Source of the DNA: DATENM01 sp045807765 | Lineage (GTDB): Bacteria > Acidobacteriota > Blastocatellia > UBA7656 | NCBI GenBank assembly: GCA_045807765.1 | Contig: JBJMGU010000011.1 | Location: 32,042-96,041 of the forward strand | DNA: 64,000 nucleotides | Reading direction: 5' to 3' | In this document: in pieces, positions 25,886 to 35,075 of the stretch | How the letters are laid out: every line of letters starts with the position of its first letter | How positions within the stretch are numbered: position 1 is the first letter of the stretch | Notes under the pieces: model-generated | Told to the model about the DNA's origin: nothing | The model's input: the letters and a program-made list of their open reading frames with translations, nothing else | Databases searched by the model: none | Program-made: the position numbers and the translations under genes

Positions 25886-27259
25886 ATGGCAGAGCACCTT
25901 TCACAAGAGACGCTGACGCGCTACGCGGGCCGTGCCCTGTCGGCGACCGAGTTGCTGGCGGCGGACGATCATCTCGCTGCCTGCGCGGCGTGTCGCGAGC
26001 GCCTTGAAGTTAAGAGCGAGGCTCGCGCCGTCGTTCAGGCGTTGCGCGCCGAATCTGCCGCGACTCCTTTCATGCACCTCGACTACGAGCAACTGGAAGC
26101 GGTCGTTGACGGCACTGCTGCCGAGGTCGAGCGCGAGATCGTCAGCAGCCACACACAGCTCTGCGCGGCGTGCGCCGACGAGTTGAATGAGCTGATGGCG
26201 TTGAAGTCCCAGTTGCAAGCCCGCAGCGCGTCGCGACACGCCGCGGACGATGCAGTGAGTCAGCCGGGACGAGACGGCAATGCAGAACCTGCGCCGGTGG
26301 TCTCTTTGAAGGCATATCGGCAACAGCGCGAGGTGCGTCGTCAGCCGCGCGCCTGGCTAACGCGATGGGCGGCGGTGGCGGCGGTGCTGGCTGTCTGCGC
26401 GCTGGTCGCGTGGATGGTGTGGCGTCCGTCGCCGTCTGAGCAGGTGGCCGGCGTGAATCAGAATTCCGGCGTGAGCGAACCGGCAACGACCGGCACATCA
26501 ACCAACGATCAGAAAGCAGCGGCGAATCACAATGCTTCGTCGGGAACCGCAGAGCCGCAGCCGCCGGCTTCGCCATCTGCGGTTGTCGCGCTTAACGATG
26601 GAGCGCGACGTGTAACGCTCGACGCCGAAGGCAGGCTTGCGGGTTTCGATGGTCTTGCGCCTGAAGCGGCGGAGGCTGTGCGGCTCGCGCTTAAGCGGCA
26701 ACGGGTCGAAGCGCCCGCTGGCTTAGCGGCTATCACTGAGAACGCCGGCACGTTGATGAGCGGGGGCGGTGACGGCATCGCTTTCAAACTCATCAGCCCC
26801 ATCGGCACCGCCGTGCAGAGCGCGCGGCCCGTATTCCGCTGGCAACCGCTCGCGGGCGCAACAAGCTATGTCGTGAAGGTGTTCGACGCAAACTTCAACC
26901 GCGTGGCGATGAGCGAGCCGCTCGCGACAACGACGTGGACGCCGAGCCAACCGCTTGCCGTTGGAGCAATCTATTCGTGGCAGGTGACGGCGGCGAAGGA
27001 TGGCGGCGAAACGACTTCGCCTGCGCCGCCTGCGCCGCAAGCCCGCTTCAAAGTGATCGAGCGCGCAAGGCTCGCCGAGCTGCGCCGCGCCGAACAGAGC
27101 TACCCGGATTCGCACCTGCTGCGCGGCGTCCTCTATGCGCGGGCCGGATTGTTAGACGACGCCGAGCGCGAGCTGCAAGCATTGCTCAAGGCCAACCCCG
27201 CGAACGAAGCCGCGAGAAAACTGCTGGCCAGTGTGCATGCGCTGCGGCAGAAGCGATAG
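25886..27259 (+). CDS. anti-sigma-like membrane protein with two zinc fingers, Ig-like and TPR parts
   Basis: A 457-residue protein with two HxxxCxxC zinc-finger motifs (H29-C33-C36 and H89-C93-C96) in the cytoplasmic N-terminus, the signature of anti-sigma zinc-finger domains. One membrane helix (~155-178, 'WAAVAAVLAVCALVAWMVW') follows. Outside, residues ~300-385 resemble a fibronectin/Ig-like fold ('RPVFRWQPLAGATSYVVKVFD', 'YSWQVTAAKDGG'). The last ~55 residues are a TPR-like pair ('HLLRGVLYARAGLLDDAERELQALLKANP'). By family logic it holds the upstream sigma factor inactive until an envelope signal arrives. The duplicated finger and the long outer part are unusual. Confidence 0.78.
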   Translation: MAEHLSQETLTRYAGRALSATELLAADDHLAACAACRERLEVKSEARAVVQALRAESAATPFMHLDYEQLEAVVDGTAAEVEREIVSSHTQLCAACADELNELMALKSQLQARSASRHAADDAVSQPGRDGNAEPAPVVSLKAYRQQREVRRQPRAWLTRWAAVAAVLAVCALVAWMVWRPSPSEQVAGVNQNSGVSEPATTGTSTNDQKAAANHNASSGTAEPQPPASPSAVVALNDGARRVTLDAEGRLAGFDGLAPEAAEAVRLALKRQRVEAPAGLAAITENAGTLMSGGGDGIAFKLISPIGTAVQSARPVFRWQPLAGATSYVVKVFDANFNRVAMSEPLATTTWTPSQPLAVGAIYSWQVTAAKDGGETTSPAPPAPQARFKVIERARLAELRRAEQSYPDSHLLRGVLYARAGLLDDAERELQALLKANPANEAARKLLASVHALRQKR

Positions 27260-27273
27260 GTTCTGTTACCTGC

Positions 27274-30200
27274 TCATTGCGGATCACCGACGACGACGAA
27301 GCCTGCCCAGTAAAAGGGGTGCTTCCAGCGCTCGCCGCGCAGGACTTTCAACATTGCCTGCCGTAACGCCTGCGCCTTGCCTTCGCCATTCATGGCGCGG
27401 CGGTGGAACTCGACCATCAAATCGTTGGTGCTGGCCGCGTCTACTTTCCACTGGCTGACGACAGTGGTCGGGCTGCCGGCGACGAAGACCGACCAGGTCA
27501 GGCCGATGACGCCTTCGCCGGCGCCGACGCGACCGCGCGCCGTCTCGCACGCCGACAACACGACCATCTCTGCCGGCAGGTCGAGGTTCATGATCTCCCA
27601 CGCTTCGAGCAGTCCGTCTTCCTTGCTGTTGTTCTCATCCTGCGCCAGCACAAGCCGCGAATACATCGGGCTGTCATTGTCGAGAATGCCATGCGTCGCC
27701 AGATGCAGGACGCGGTACTTCGCGGCTTCGGCTTTGACGCGCGCCTCGCTCGCCTCGCGGCCCGTGTAGACGCGGCTATTCGCGACGCCATAAATCTGAC
27801 TGAGCGTCTTGACCTGTGCTTCGGTCTCCGGCAAGGCGGCAAGCGGGCCGCCGAGCGTCGTCGCCTGGCCGGCGTGCCCGCTGAATGCCGGGTTGCCAAT
27901 GGCCAACAGCGTCGGTGCCGATGTCTGCGCCCGCCGTTTATGTTGCCGGCGCATCTCGGACAGCGCCGTGAGCGAAGGCGCATAGGCGACCGCCTGACGC
28001 TCAATCAAGTAAGCCTCTTTCGTCATCAACGCTTGAAAGGGAAGATTCCAGAGCGCGCCGTCGGGGATGATGACGAGCGCATCTTTGCCGGCGAGTTGCT
28101 CCTGCGCCGGGCCGAGTAACAAATTGTAAAGCTCGCGCGCCGGGCCGCGGAATTCCAGATCGCGACTGGCGAGTTGATGGCGGAATTGCTCAGCGCGTGC
28201 TGTCAGCTCCGTCTCTTTGATGTTGAGCGTGTAGCTGCGCACATCGCTTGTGCCATCGGCCTTGCGCGTGATGACGAAGAGAAATGTCTTTGCAGAAGTC
28301 ACGACATATTCGAGCAAGGCACTGTGCGAATCAACCAGTAGGGCACCCGCCTGATCGGCGCTTAAGGCAGGCGATTGGCCGCGCTGGGTCTTCAGCTCGG
28401 GGTGCGAGGCATAGAGCGTGATCTGGAAGGCTTCATATTCAACACGCGCCTGCTGCAAGCGCGATTTGAGGTCGGCCAGTCGCGCCGCGTTCGGCTTACT
28501 GCTCGCCGACTCGCGAGCCACCTGCGCGTTGAGCAACGCGAGCGAGCCGGCCAAACTGCTTTCGCGCTCGCGCTCTTCGCGGGTCATCGCTTTGGTGATG
28601 TTGGCCCGCCCGCCGCGCAACACGTCTAGCAGCACGCGCGCCTTGGCGCGCTCGGCATAGGCGAGCGCTTCACCCGTCCGGTTGTCGCGCAACAACAATT
28701 CGATCATGTCGTGATAGGGGTCGAGCTTGTCTTCAAAGAATCGCTGCTGTTCTTGCTCGCCGCCCGCGACGCGCGCCCGCAGCGATTCGATGGCGCGGAT
28801 CGCTTCGTCGAGCGACTGCCGCGCGCTTGTCGTTTGATTCAGCGCGCGGTACGCATCGGCCATGTACTTTTCAGCGCGCCACAGCGTATCGGGGCTCTCG
28901 GTCTCGCGGGCCAGTTGGGCGGCGCGCCCGGCGGCTGTGAGCGCCGGTTCGGGACGGCTCGCGGCGAGATGTGCTTCGGCGATGTCGAGCAGCGCGCCCG
29001 CCATTGCGACTTTGTTCTTCATGCCTTCGGCGACCGCCAAGCTCTTTTCATAACTGGCGAGCGCCGCCGCCGGCGCGTTTTGCAGACGGTAACAGTTGCC
29101 GATGTTCTTCAGCGTGCCGGCAACGCCATCTTTGAAGTTGAGCGATTCGTAGAGCGAAAGGTTTGCTTCAAACTGCTTGAGCGCGGCGTCAACCTGACCC
29201 TGGACCATCAGGACGTTGGCGATGTTGCCTCGCAAGTCAGCGACCAGGCGCGGCTCGCCGAGCGGTTCGACAAGCGCGAGGCTCTTGCGATAAGCGGCGA
29301 GCGCCTGCTCGTAGTTCTGCTGGCGCAGCATCACGTCGCCCATATTCATCAAGGCCGTCGCCTGGCTGCGCACGTTCTTGACCGACTCGGCGAACTTCAT
29401 GCTTTTTTCATAAAGCTCAAGCGCTTCGGCGTGGCGGCCCTGTTCGAGATAGATGCTGGCGATGTTATTCATCTGCTGAGCGCGCCCGGCGGCTGCCGTC
29501 GGGCCGCCGATGGCTTCGTACATCGCCAGGCTCTGCTGCCAGAGCGCCAGCGCTTGCTGAAAGTCGCCCTGATTCCAATACAGGTAGCCGACATTATTCA
29601 GCGTGTTGGCGACACCGAGATCGTCTTTCAATTGCTCGCAGAGCGCCAGCGCCAGTTGGTAAGCGTCCATCGCCGTCGCGTAGTCGCCCGCCTCCTGATA
29701 CTGATTGCCGACGAGCTTAATCTCGTAAGGCAGCCGCAGCGTGATGAGGTTTTCTTCCTGCTTGAGCAAGGCGACGCGCTCAGCGCTGCTTTTCATCTTG
29801 ACGAGCGCCGCCGCCAAATCTCTTTCGGCAGGCGAGTCGCTCCACAGCCGCCACTCGCCGGCCTCTTTGACGAACCGCATCGAACGCTGCATGCGATGAA
29901 ACGGCGCGATCTCCTTGCCGCTCTCGGCATCGATCACGGTCAGGTCAGCGGCGACACGAACCCGCGCGCCGTCAGCGCCGAACGTCACCCGCATCACGTT
30001 CAGATGATTCACCGTGATGCTCCGCGCGTCCTCGAACAGGCCGCCGATTGCATGGCGTATCGCCACATAGTCGGGCGACTGCGCGCTCCAGAGCGCGGCG
30101 ACTGCATCGATCTCTTTGCGGGCGAAGGCGGCAAAGTATCGCTGCACCAGATCGCGCAGCCCCGCTTCGTCCGCTGCCTCTTGCATCACAAGGCGCGAAG

Positions 30201-30279
30201 GGGCGCGTGCGGCTTGCACGGGCAGCGCGCCGACGAGCGCCAGGATGATGATCGCTGAGATGATTCTTCGATGAGACAC
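27274..30279 (-). CDS. secreted TPR-CHAT protease-like protein
   Basis: The start is taken as GTG 30279, which has GGGGGG upstream and begins a signal peptide ('VSHRRIISAIIILALVGALPVQA'). The product has 1001 residues. Residues ~45-160 look like a SnoaL/NTF2-type fold ('LVQRYFAAFARKEIDAVAALW'). Residues ~190-530 contain about eight TPR repeats. Residues ~690-1001 form a CHAT domain (caspase-like peptidase family) with the expected dyad, His ~863 in 'HLATHG' and Cys ~911 in 'LSACETARG'. CHAT proteins are proteases such as separase, gingipain relatives and TPR-CHAT of type III-E CRISPR. Here it is predicted to be exported and is convergent with the anti-sigma gene (14 bp between stops), which suggests a signalling link. 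Confidence 0.88.
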   Translation of the reverse strand: MSHRRIISAIIILALVGALPVQAARAPSRLVMQEAADEAGLRDLVQRYFAAFARKEIDAVAALWSAQSPDYVAIRHAIGGLFEDARSITVNHLNVMRVTFGADGARVRVAADLTVIDAESGKEIAPFHRMQRSMRFVKEAGEWRLWSDSPAERDLAAALVKMKSSAERVALLKQEENLITLRLPYEIKLVGNQYQEAGDYATAMDAYQLALALCEQLKDDLGVANTLNNVGYLYWNQGDFQQALALWQQSLAMYEAIGGPTAAAGRAQQMNNIASIYLEQGRHAEALELYEKSMKFAESVKNVRSQATALMNMGDVMLRQQNYEQALAAYRKSLALVEPLGEPRLVADLRGNIANVLMVQGQVDAALKQFEANLSLYESLNFKDGVAGTLKNIGNCYRLQNAPAAALASYEKSLAVAEGMKNKVAMAGALLDIAEAHLAASRPEPALTAAGRAAQLARETESPDTLWRAEKYMADAYRALNQTTSARQSLDEAIRAIESLRARVAGGEQEQQRFFEDKLDPYHDMIELLLRDNRTGEALAYAERAKARVLLDVLRGGRANITKAMTREERERESSLAGSLALLNAQVARESASSKPNAARLADLKSRLQQARVEYEAFQITLYASHPELKTQRGQSPALSADQAGALLVDSHSALLEYVVTSAKTFLFVITRKADGTSDVRSYTLNIKETELTARAEQFRHQLASRDLEFRGPARELYNLLLGPAQEQLAGKDALVIIPDGALWNLPFQALMTKEAYLIERQAVAYAPSLTALSEMRRQHKRRAQTSAPTLLAIGNPAFSGHAGQATTLGGPLAALPETEAQVKTLSQIYGVANSRVYTGREASEARVKAEAAKYRVLHLATHGILDNDSPMYSRLVLAQDENNSKEDGLLEAWEIMNLDLPAEMVVLSACETARGRVGAGEGVIGLTWSVFVAGSPTTVVSQWKVDAASTNDLMVEFHRRAMNGEGKAQALRQAMLKVLRGERWKHPFYWAGFVVVGDPQ

Positions 30280-30602
30280 AGTAGCCCCCCGGTCATGCGC
30301 TTGCGAATCGGTCGCCGCGCAAGACTCACTTCTAAATGATTGGTTGGGATGGAGCGCCAACATTCTAGCACGCCGGCGCTCTGCCGTGAACCGCTGAGCG
30401 CCCGCCTTTCATCAGTCGAAACGGACAAAAATCTTTTCTCGGCGGCGCCGGTAATATCGCCTCGCCGCGCGCCCCTTACCTGATTGTGACGAGGTCAGCG
30501 CGGCGGCAGTGCAAACGGTTCACTAGGGATGGAGCGCCGTTTCACGCCTGCCGCGCCCTCTTTTTCCGCAGCGACGCTGTTCACCCAAGGAGAGTGTGAC
30601 GC

Positions 30603-30779
30603 ATGGGGGAATACGATCTGCAACCCGGACTTGAATCATCAGACGGCGGCGGTCGGCCAGCGAATATCCGCCGACCTTGTAACGCCTCAGACGGCTTTTG
30701 CTATTGCGCCGGTATTGCCGGCAAAAACTTCACCGGCCCCTGTCTGCTTTATTCAACCCCGTTAGAAAGGAACTGCTGA
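30603..30779 (+). CDS. putative small Cys-rich protein
   Basis: A 58-codon frame with a good ribosome site (AAGGAGAG, 30587-30594) before ATG 30603. The C-terminal half carries five cysteines (C-x9-C-x-C-x11-C-x10-C pattern, around 'DGFCYCAGIAGKNFTGPC'), which is unusual for a chance frame. No signal peptide is visible. A second tiny ORF starts one base after its stop. It may be a real microprotein, a peptide precursor, or a remnant. It is too short for composition tests by eye. Confidence 0.35.
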   Translation: MGEYDLQPGLESSDGGGRPANIRRPCNASDGFCYCAGIAGKNFTGPCLLYSTPLERNC

Positions 30780-30780
30780 A

Positions 30781-30849
30781 ATGTCTATGTCAAAGAGAAT
30801 CGTCATCGCGACAGGTTTAATCGTCGCCAGTACGTTGCTGGCGGATTGA
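30781..30849 (+). pseudogene. truncated signal-peptide ORF
   Basis: The frame reads 'MSMSKRIVIATGLIVASTLLAD' and stops. This is a textbook export signal with nothing after it, preceded by GAAAGGAAC. It starts one base after the 58-codon ORF. The stop lies a few bases before the hairpin element at 30864. It is most simply the 5' remnant of a secreted-protein gene whose body was lost. Confidence 0.4.
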
Positions 30850-30863
30850 TCGCGATATCTGCC

Positions 30864-31005
30864 CCTATAGCGGTTTGCAAATGCATGGAGCCTTAGCCAC
30901 GAAGGCACGAAGCCACAAAGCCACACAATCTTTTTTGTGTTTCTTGGTGTCTTCGTGGCTTGGTGGCGATTCCTCTCACTAAGCTCATAGGAAATCCGCT
31001 TTAGG
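30864..31005. repeat. hairpin element with terminal inverted repeats, word CCACRAAG (locus D)
   Basis: Outer ends are CCTATAGCGGTTT (30864-30876) and the inverse of CCTAAAGCGGATTT (30992-31005). Inside is a long imperfect stem, 30896-30928 with 30935-30967 (27 of 33 pairs match), made of CCACGAAG/GCACGAAG words. The right end overlaps the TAA stop of the leftward PaaK-like gene. The stem words match those bracketing the GxxExxY gene at 53162-53625. Confidence 0.7.
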
Positions 31006-32299
31006 TGCGGTTGAAGCGCCGCGCTTTGAATTCGTAGCGCGGCAGCGAATTGGGCGCCGCTTGCTCAAGGCTGACGCGAATGCCAAACTGGCGGCGGAAG
31101 CCTGCGAGCAGGGCGCGGGCGGTTTCGGCAAACGGCGCGGCGTCTGCGGTTTCCAGGCGAATCAGCAGATCATCCATGCCGGCGACACGGTGGACGCGGA
31201 CTTCGTATTCGATGACTTCGGGCAAGCCGCGGATCAGGTTATCAATGGCGCTCGGATAAAGGTTGACGCCACGCACGATCAGCATATCGTCGGCTCGGCC
31301 CAGCACGCCGCCGCGAATGCGCGCAAAGCCGCGCCCGCAGGCGCACGGCTCGCGCGTCAGCTCGACCAGATCGCCCGTGCGATAGCGCAGCACAGGCATG
31401 CAGCCGCGCCCGAGGTTGGTGATGACCAGCTCGCCCCGCTCACCTTCTGCGACCGCCGCGCTGTTTGCCGGATCGATGACGTCAAAGATGAACTCGGCTT
31501 CGTTTAGATGAATCGCGCCCGCCTGCGCTTCGCAATCGAAAGCCCACGCGCCGACCTCTGTAGCGCCCGCGTGGTCGAAGCAGGTCGCGCCCCACGCCGT
31601 TTCAATCGCCTGCTTGACGGCGGGAAGACTCGCGCCCGGCTCGCCCGCGTGAATCATCCGCCGAATCATTGAAGCGCGCAGATTGATGCCCTGCCGTTTG
31701 GCGACTTCGGCGAGGTGCAGCGCGTAAGTCGGCGTCGAGATCAACACCGTGCAGCCGTTATCAATCAATGCCTGTAAGCGTTGCTCGGAATTCATGCCGC
31801 CGCCCGCAACCGCCATCGCGCCGACGTGCCACGCGCTGGCAATCGCCGTCCAGTGACTGATGAACGGCCCAAACGAAAAGGCGCAGAAGACGACATCGCC
31901 CGCATTGATTCCCGCACCGCGATAGACCATGCCCCAGCAGCGCGTCCACCAGTCCCAGCTCTCCTGCGTGTCGAGCCATCGCAGAGCGCGGCCTGTCGTT
32001 CCCGATGTCTGGTGAAGGTAACGATAGCGCGTCAGCGGATAGGTCAAGAGCCTGCCGAACGGCGGGTGCGCGGCCTGCTCTTCGACCAGCTCGGCTTTGG
32101 TCGTGAAGGGCAGGGCATCGAGGTCTTCGGGCTGCTCGATGCGCGCCAGCTCGACGCCTGCGGCGCGCGCTTTGGCTTGATAAAACTCGTTCGTTGCCAG
32201 CTCAGCCATCAGCAAGCGCAGCCGCTCGCTCTGCCACTGGCGCAGGCCGTCGCGTCCAAGCGTTTCAAGCTCGCGGTTGTAAAACTGTGACCCGTTCAT
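31001..32299 (-). CDS. phenylacetate-CoA ligase (PaaK-like) family protein
   Basis: A 432-residue adenylate-forming enzyme that would activate an aromatic or related acid to its CoA thioester through an acyl-AMP. The phosphate-binding loop is SGTTG at 99-103. The conserved 'GRADDMLIVRGVNLYPSAI' near residue 330 is the PaaK C-terminal hinge motif, and a Cys cluster ('REPCACGRGF') is also typical. Length fits the family (about 430). No paa catabolic genes are nearby, so the substrate is uncertain; PaaK paralogs are also used in biosynthetic pathways. The stop codon touches a repeat element. rsmE lies 62 bp upstream in the same direction. Confidence 0.85.
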   Translation of the reverse strand: MNGSQFYNRELETLGRDGLRQWQSERLRLLMAELATNEFYQAKARAAGVELARIEQPEDLDALPFTTKAELVEEQAAHPPFGRLLTYPLTRYRYLHQTSGTTGRALRWLDTQESWDWWTRCWGMVYRGAGINAGDVVFCAFSFGPFISHWTAIASAWHVGAMAVAGGGMNSEQRLQALIDNGCTVLISTPTYALHLAEVAKRQGINLRASMIRRMIHAGEPGASLPAVKQAIETAWGATCFDHAGATEVGAWAFDCEAQAGAIHLNEAEFIFDVIDPANSAAVAEGERGELVITNLGRGCMPVLRYRTGDLVELTREPCACGRGFARIRGGVLGRADDMLIVRGVNLYPSAIDNLIRGLPEVIEYEVRVHRVAGMDDLLIRLETADAAPFAETARALLAGFRRQFGIRVSLEQAAPNSLPRYEFKARRFNRT

Positions 32300-32361
32300 G
32301 GCGATTTCGATTCAATCACAGGTCGGCTGAATTTGGCGAGGCTGGAAGCCGAATGGCGGGG

Positions 32362-33123
32362 TCATCCGCCTTTTGAAAGATCGCCGAGCCGATGCTGGAT
32401 CAAGGTGACGGCGACAATGGCGGCGGTCTCGGTTCTCAGGATGCGCGGGCCAAGCGTGATCATTCGCGCGCCGCGCGCCGCCAGCAGGTCAAGCTCGCCG
32501 TCGGCCCAGCCGCCTTCAGGGCCGACCAGAACGATGACCTGCTGCGTGTGTTCCATGTCACTGAGAGCATAGCTGACCGCCGCGCCGCCACGCTCGCTGA
32601 AGACCAGCAGCGCGGCGGCTTGTTCGTTTTGCGCAATGGCGGCGATGAAGTCAGCAAGCGTCACCGGTTGCCGTATATCAACCAGGCGGCGGCCCCCGGA
32701 TTGTTTCAAGGCTTCAAGCGAAATGCGCCGCCAGCGTTCGGCGCGCTTCTCGGCGCGCTCGTCGCTCAACTTGACGTCGGCGTTTGCCGTGACGAGCGGC
32801 GCAATGGCGCGCACGCCAAGCTCTGTGGCTTTCTGCACAATCAGGTCGAACTTTTCGCCTTTCGCGAGCGCCTGTCCGAGCGTCAGGTCGAGCGATGATT
32901 CGATCTCGTTTGTAAGCCTTTCGACAATTTCAAGCTGCGCCTGCTGCGCGTGAACTATGGCAACGCGGCAGCGGTACTCATGCCCGCAGCCGTCAAACGC
33001 AAATGCCTCGTCACCAGTGCGCAGCCGCAGCACACGCGCCAGATGATGGCTCTCTTCGCTTGAGAGTTGAATGATAGATTCGCCGATGACCGCAGGCGCG
33101 GCATAAAAGCGGCGGCGCTGCAT
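32362..33123 (-). CDS. rsmE: 16S rRNA (uracil-1498-N3)-methyltransferase
   Basis: Methylates U1498 of 16S rRNA with S-adenosylmethionine. The start is set at ATG 33123 (AGGAGAAG upstream), giving 253 residues; its ATGA overlaps the stop of prmA. The N-terminal PUA-like part ('SSEESHHLARVLRLRTGDE') is followed by the SPOUT knot with 'VLVGPEGGW' and 'LGPRILRTETAAIVAV', both strongly conserved in RsmE. Coupling of rsmE to prmA is a widespread arrangement of ribosome-modification genes. Confidence 0.95.
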   Translation of the reverse strand: MQRRRFYAAPAVIGESIIQLSSEESHHLARVLRLRTGDEAFAFDGCGHEYRCRVAIVHAQQAQLEIVERLTNEIESSLDLTLGQALAKGEKFDLIVQKATELGVRAIAPLVTANADVKLSDERAEKRAERWRRISLEALKQSGGRRLVDIRQPVTLADFIAAIAQNEQAAALLVFSERGGAAVSYALSDMEHTQQVIVLVGPEGGWADGELDLLAARGARMITLGPRILRTETAAIVAVTLIQHRLGDLSKGG

Positions 33124-34010
33124 CAGGCTTCTCCTCGCGCAGCGGCAATCGCCGTCCATTCGCCGGCGGTGCGCCGCTCGATGAGCCGCAGCCCCACGCC
33201 CTCAAGGGCCAGCTCAACGTCTGCGGCGAGCGTCGTCAGGATTCCCGAAAGAATCATTCTGCCCGGCGTCGCCATACAATCGGCAAGGTCAGCCATCAAC
33301 GCGATAATCACTTCGGCGGTGAGGTTGGCGACGACCACATCAAACGCGCCGAGCCTGTAGTCGGCTGGCTGGCCTTCGCGGATGGTAATCGTGTCAGCCG
33401 CCTGATTGATCTCGATGTTTTCGCGCGCCACGTCGACGGCGAGCGGGTCGATGTCAATGGCAATGATGGCAGAGCTGAGTGCGAGCTTGCTTGCGGCAAT
33501 CGCCAGAATGCCTGTTCCTGTGCCGACATCAAGCAAGCGCCCGCCGCGCCAGTAGACTTCGAGCAGCTCAAGGCACATTCGCGTCGTTTCGTGGGTGCCG
33601 GTGCCGAATGCCATGCCCGGATCGATCTGAATGACAAGACGCTCGCTCGATTCGGGCAATTTCCATGATGGCGCAATCATCAGCCGCTCGCCGATATTGA
33701 TAGCCGCGAAGCCCTCTTTCCACTTCTGCATCCAGTCCTGATCGGCGATGGTGGTGATGGCAACGCTTGCAAGCGCCGACCGAATGCTGGCCCGCGCAAA
33801 CGCCGCTTCGATGTCGCGGGCAATCGCTGCGGCGTCGGCTGCGGCGTCAAAGTAAGCGCCGAGCTTCACCGTGTCGTCGCTCTCTTCGAGCGTGATGACG
33901 CCGTTGGTGCCGGCCTCAAAGAGCAAGGCGCTGGCCATCTCTTCGGCGTCGCGCGCGATGGTCAGCGCCACTAGTTGCCAGGTTGTTTCAGTCGAGTCGT
34001 CGTTTGTCAT
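33123..34010 (-). CDS. prmA: ribosomal protein L11 methyltransferase
   Basis: Methylates lysines and the N-terminus of ribosomal protein L11. It has 295 residues: a small N-terminal L11-binding domain (~1-90), then a Rossmann methyltransferase with the diagnostic 'DPGMAFGTGTHETTRMCLE', SAM motif I 'LLDVGTGTGILAIAA' and the NPPY-equivalent 'VVANLTAEV'. It is translationally coupled to rsmE. It begins a transcription unit 125 bp after era, with a terminator for the era operon in between. Confidence 0.95.
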   Translation of the reverse strand: MTNDDSTETTWQLVALTIARDAEEMASALLFEAGTNGVITLEESDDTVKLGAYFDAAADAAAIARDIEAAFARASIRSALASVAITTIADQDWMQKWKEGFAAINIGERLMIAPSWKLPESSERLVIQIDPGMAFGTGTHETTRMCLELLEVYWRGGRLLDVGTGTGILAIAASKLALSSAIIAIDIDPLAVDVARENIEINQAADTITIREGQPADYRLGAFDVVVANLTAEVIIALMADLADCMATPGRMILSGILTTLAADVELALEGVGLRLIERRTAGEWTAIAAARGEA

Positions 34011-34077
34011 GATGCTTCGTCGAAGCGATTATGACAGAACCGCGCTGCGCCACGCATCCCGGCAGAATCGCAGCGAT

Positions 34078-34106
34078 AAAAAAAGCCCGCCACTTATGCG
34101 GCGGGC
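34078..34106 (-). terminator. rho-independent terminator after era
   Basis: On the minus strand a GC stem (34106-34100 with 34091-34085, GGCGGGC type) is followed by a run of at least seven T, about 30 bp after the era stop. It marks the end of the pgpH-ybeY-corC-era transcription unit. Confidence 0.88.
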
Positions 34107-34135
34107 GGAGCGCGGGATGAATCAGTGAGCCGTGA

Positions 34136-35068
34136 CTAGCTTTGAATGCCAAGCTCGTCGAGAGTACGCTCGTCGTCGCGCCAGTGCTCGCGCACTTTGA
34201 CGAACAGGCCGAGAAAAACATGGCGACCGAGCAGATGCTCAATGTCGTGACGCGCGCGGGTGCCGATCTCTTTCAGGAGCGCGCCGCCTCTGCCGATGAT
34301 GATGGCGCGGTGCGACGGTCGCTCGACATAAATCAGGCAATGGATGCGCGTCACCTCTTCGCTCTCGTCCCATCTTTCAGTCACCACCGCCGTGACGTAA
34401 GGAAGCTCATCGCCGGTCGCTTCGAGAATCTTTTCGCGCACCAGCTCGGCGACGATAGCGCGCTCGGGCTGGTCCGTCAGCTCGTCTTCGGGATAGAGCG
34501 GCGGCCCTTCGGGCAGGTACGGGAGTGCCTTCTCAATCAACAGCTCGACGCCGTCGCCGGTGAGCGCCGAGAGCGGAATGACTTCGGCGAACTCGCGCTC
34601 GCCTGTGTAAGCGGCGATGCGCGGCAGCAGGTGCGACTTGTCGGCGAGCGCATCCACTTTGTTGAGGATCAAAAAGGCCGGCGTCGCGACCGGCTTCAGC
34701 ATGTTCAGGACGAAGCGGTCGCCGGCGCCCATCGGCACCGAAGCGTCCACCATCAGCAGGATCAAATCAACCGTGGCGAGCGCGTCGCTGACGATGCTCA
34801 TCATGCGGCGGTTGAGCCGATAGCCGGGCTTGTGAATGCCGGGCGTATCTAAAAAAACGATCTGCCCCGTGGGCCGCGTCAGAACGCCGCTGATGCGCGT
34901 CCGCGTCGTCTGCGGCTTCGAGCTGACGATGGCGATCTTCTCGCCGATCAGGTGATTGAGCAAAGTGGATTTGCCGGCGTTCGGGCGACCGATCAGCGCA
35001 ACGACGCCCGATTTGTAGCCCGGTTTACTTTCGGAGGGTTGATTATCCTGGCTCTCCTGATTCGACAT
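34136..35068 (-). CDS. era: GTPase Era
   Basis: An essential GTPase that binds 16S rRNA during 30S assembly. The start is set at ATG 35068 (GAGGGA upstream), 8 bp after the preceding stop, giving 310 residues. G1 is GRPNAGKST (27-35), followed by 'SSKPQTTRTR' (switch I), G3 'DTPGIH' and G4 'NKVD'. The C-terminal KH domain contains the Era form of GxxG in 'IIIGRGGALLKEIG'. It is the last gene of the unit pgpH-ybeY-corC-era, a common bacterial order. Confidence 0.96.
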   Translation of the reverse strand: MSNQESQDNQPSESKPGYKSGVVALIGRPNAGKSTLLNHLIGEKIAIVSSKPQTTRTRISGVLTRPTGQIVFLDTPGIHKPGYRLNRRMMSIVSDALATVDLILLMVDASVPMGAGDRFVLNMLKPVATPAFLILNKVDALADKSHLLPRIAAYTGEREFAEVIPLSALTGDGVELLIEKALPYLPEGPPLYPEDELTDQPERAIVAELVREKILEATGDELPYVTAVVTERWDESEEVTRIHCLIYVERPSHRAIIIGRGGALLKEIGTRARHDIEHLLGRHVFLGLFVKVREHWRDDERTLDELGIQS

Positions 35069-35075
35069 AACTCGG

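Noticed and set aside
28711..30258. 515-codon plus-strand ORF
   Set aside because: It is the antisense of the TPR-CHAT gene. High GC removes stops from the opposite frame; the composition (Arg, Gln, His, Asp-rich) and lack of a domain or ribosome site mark it as a shadow.
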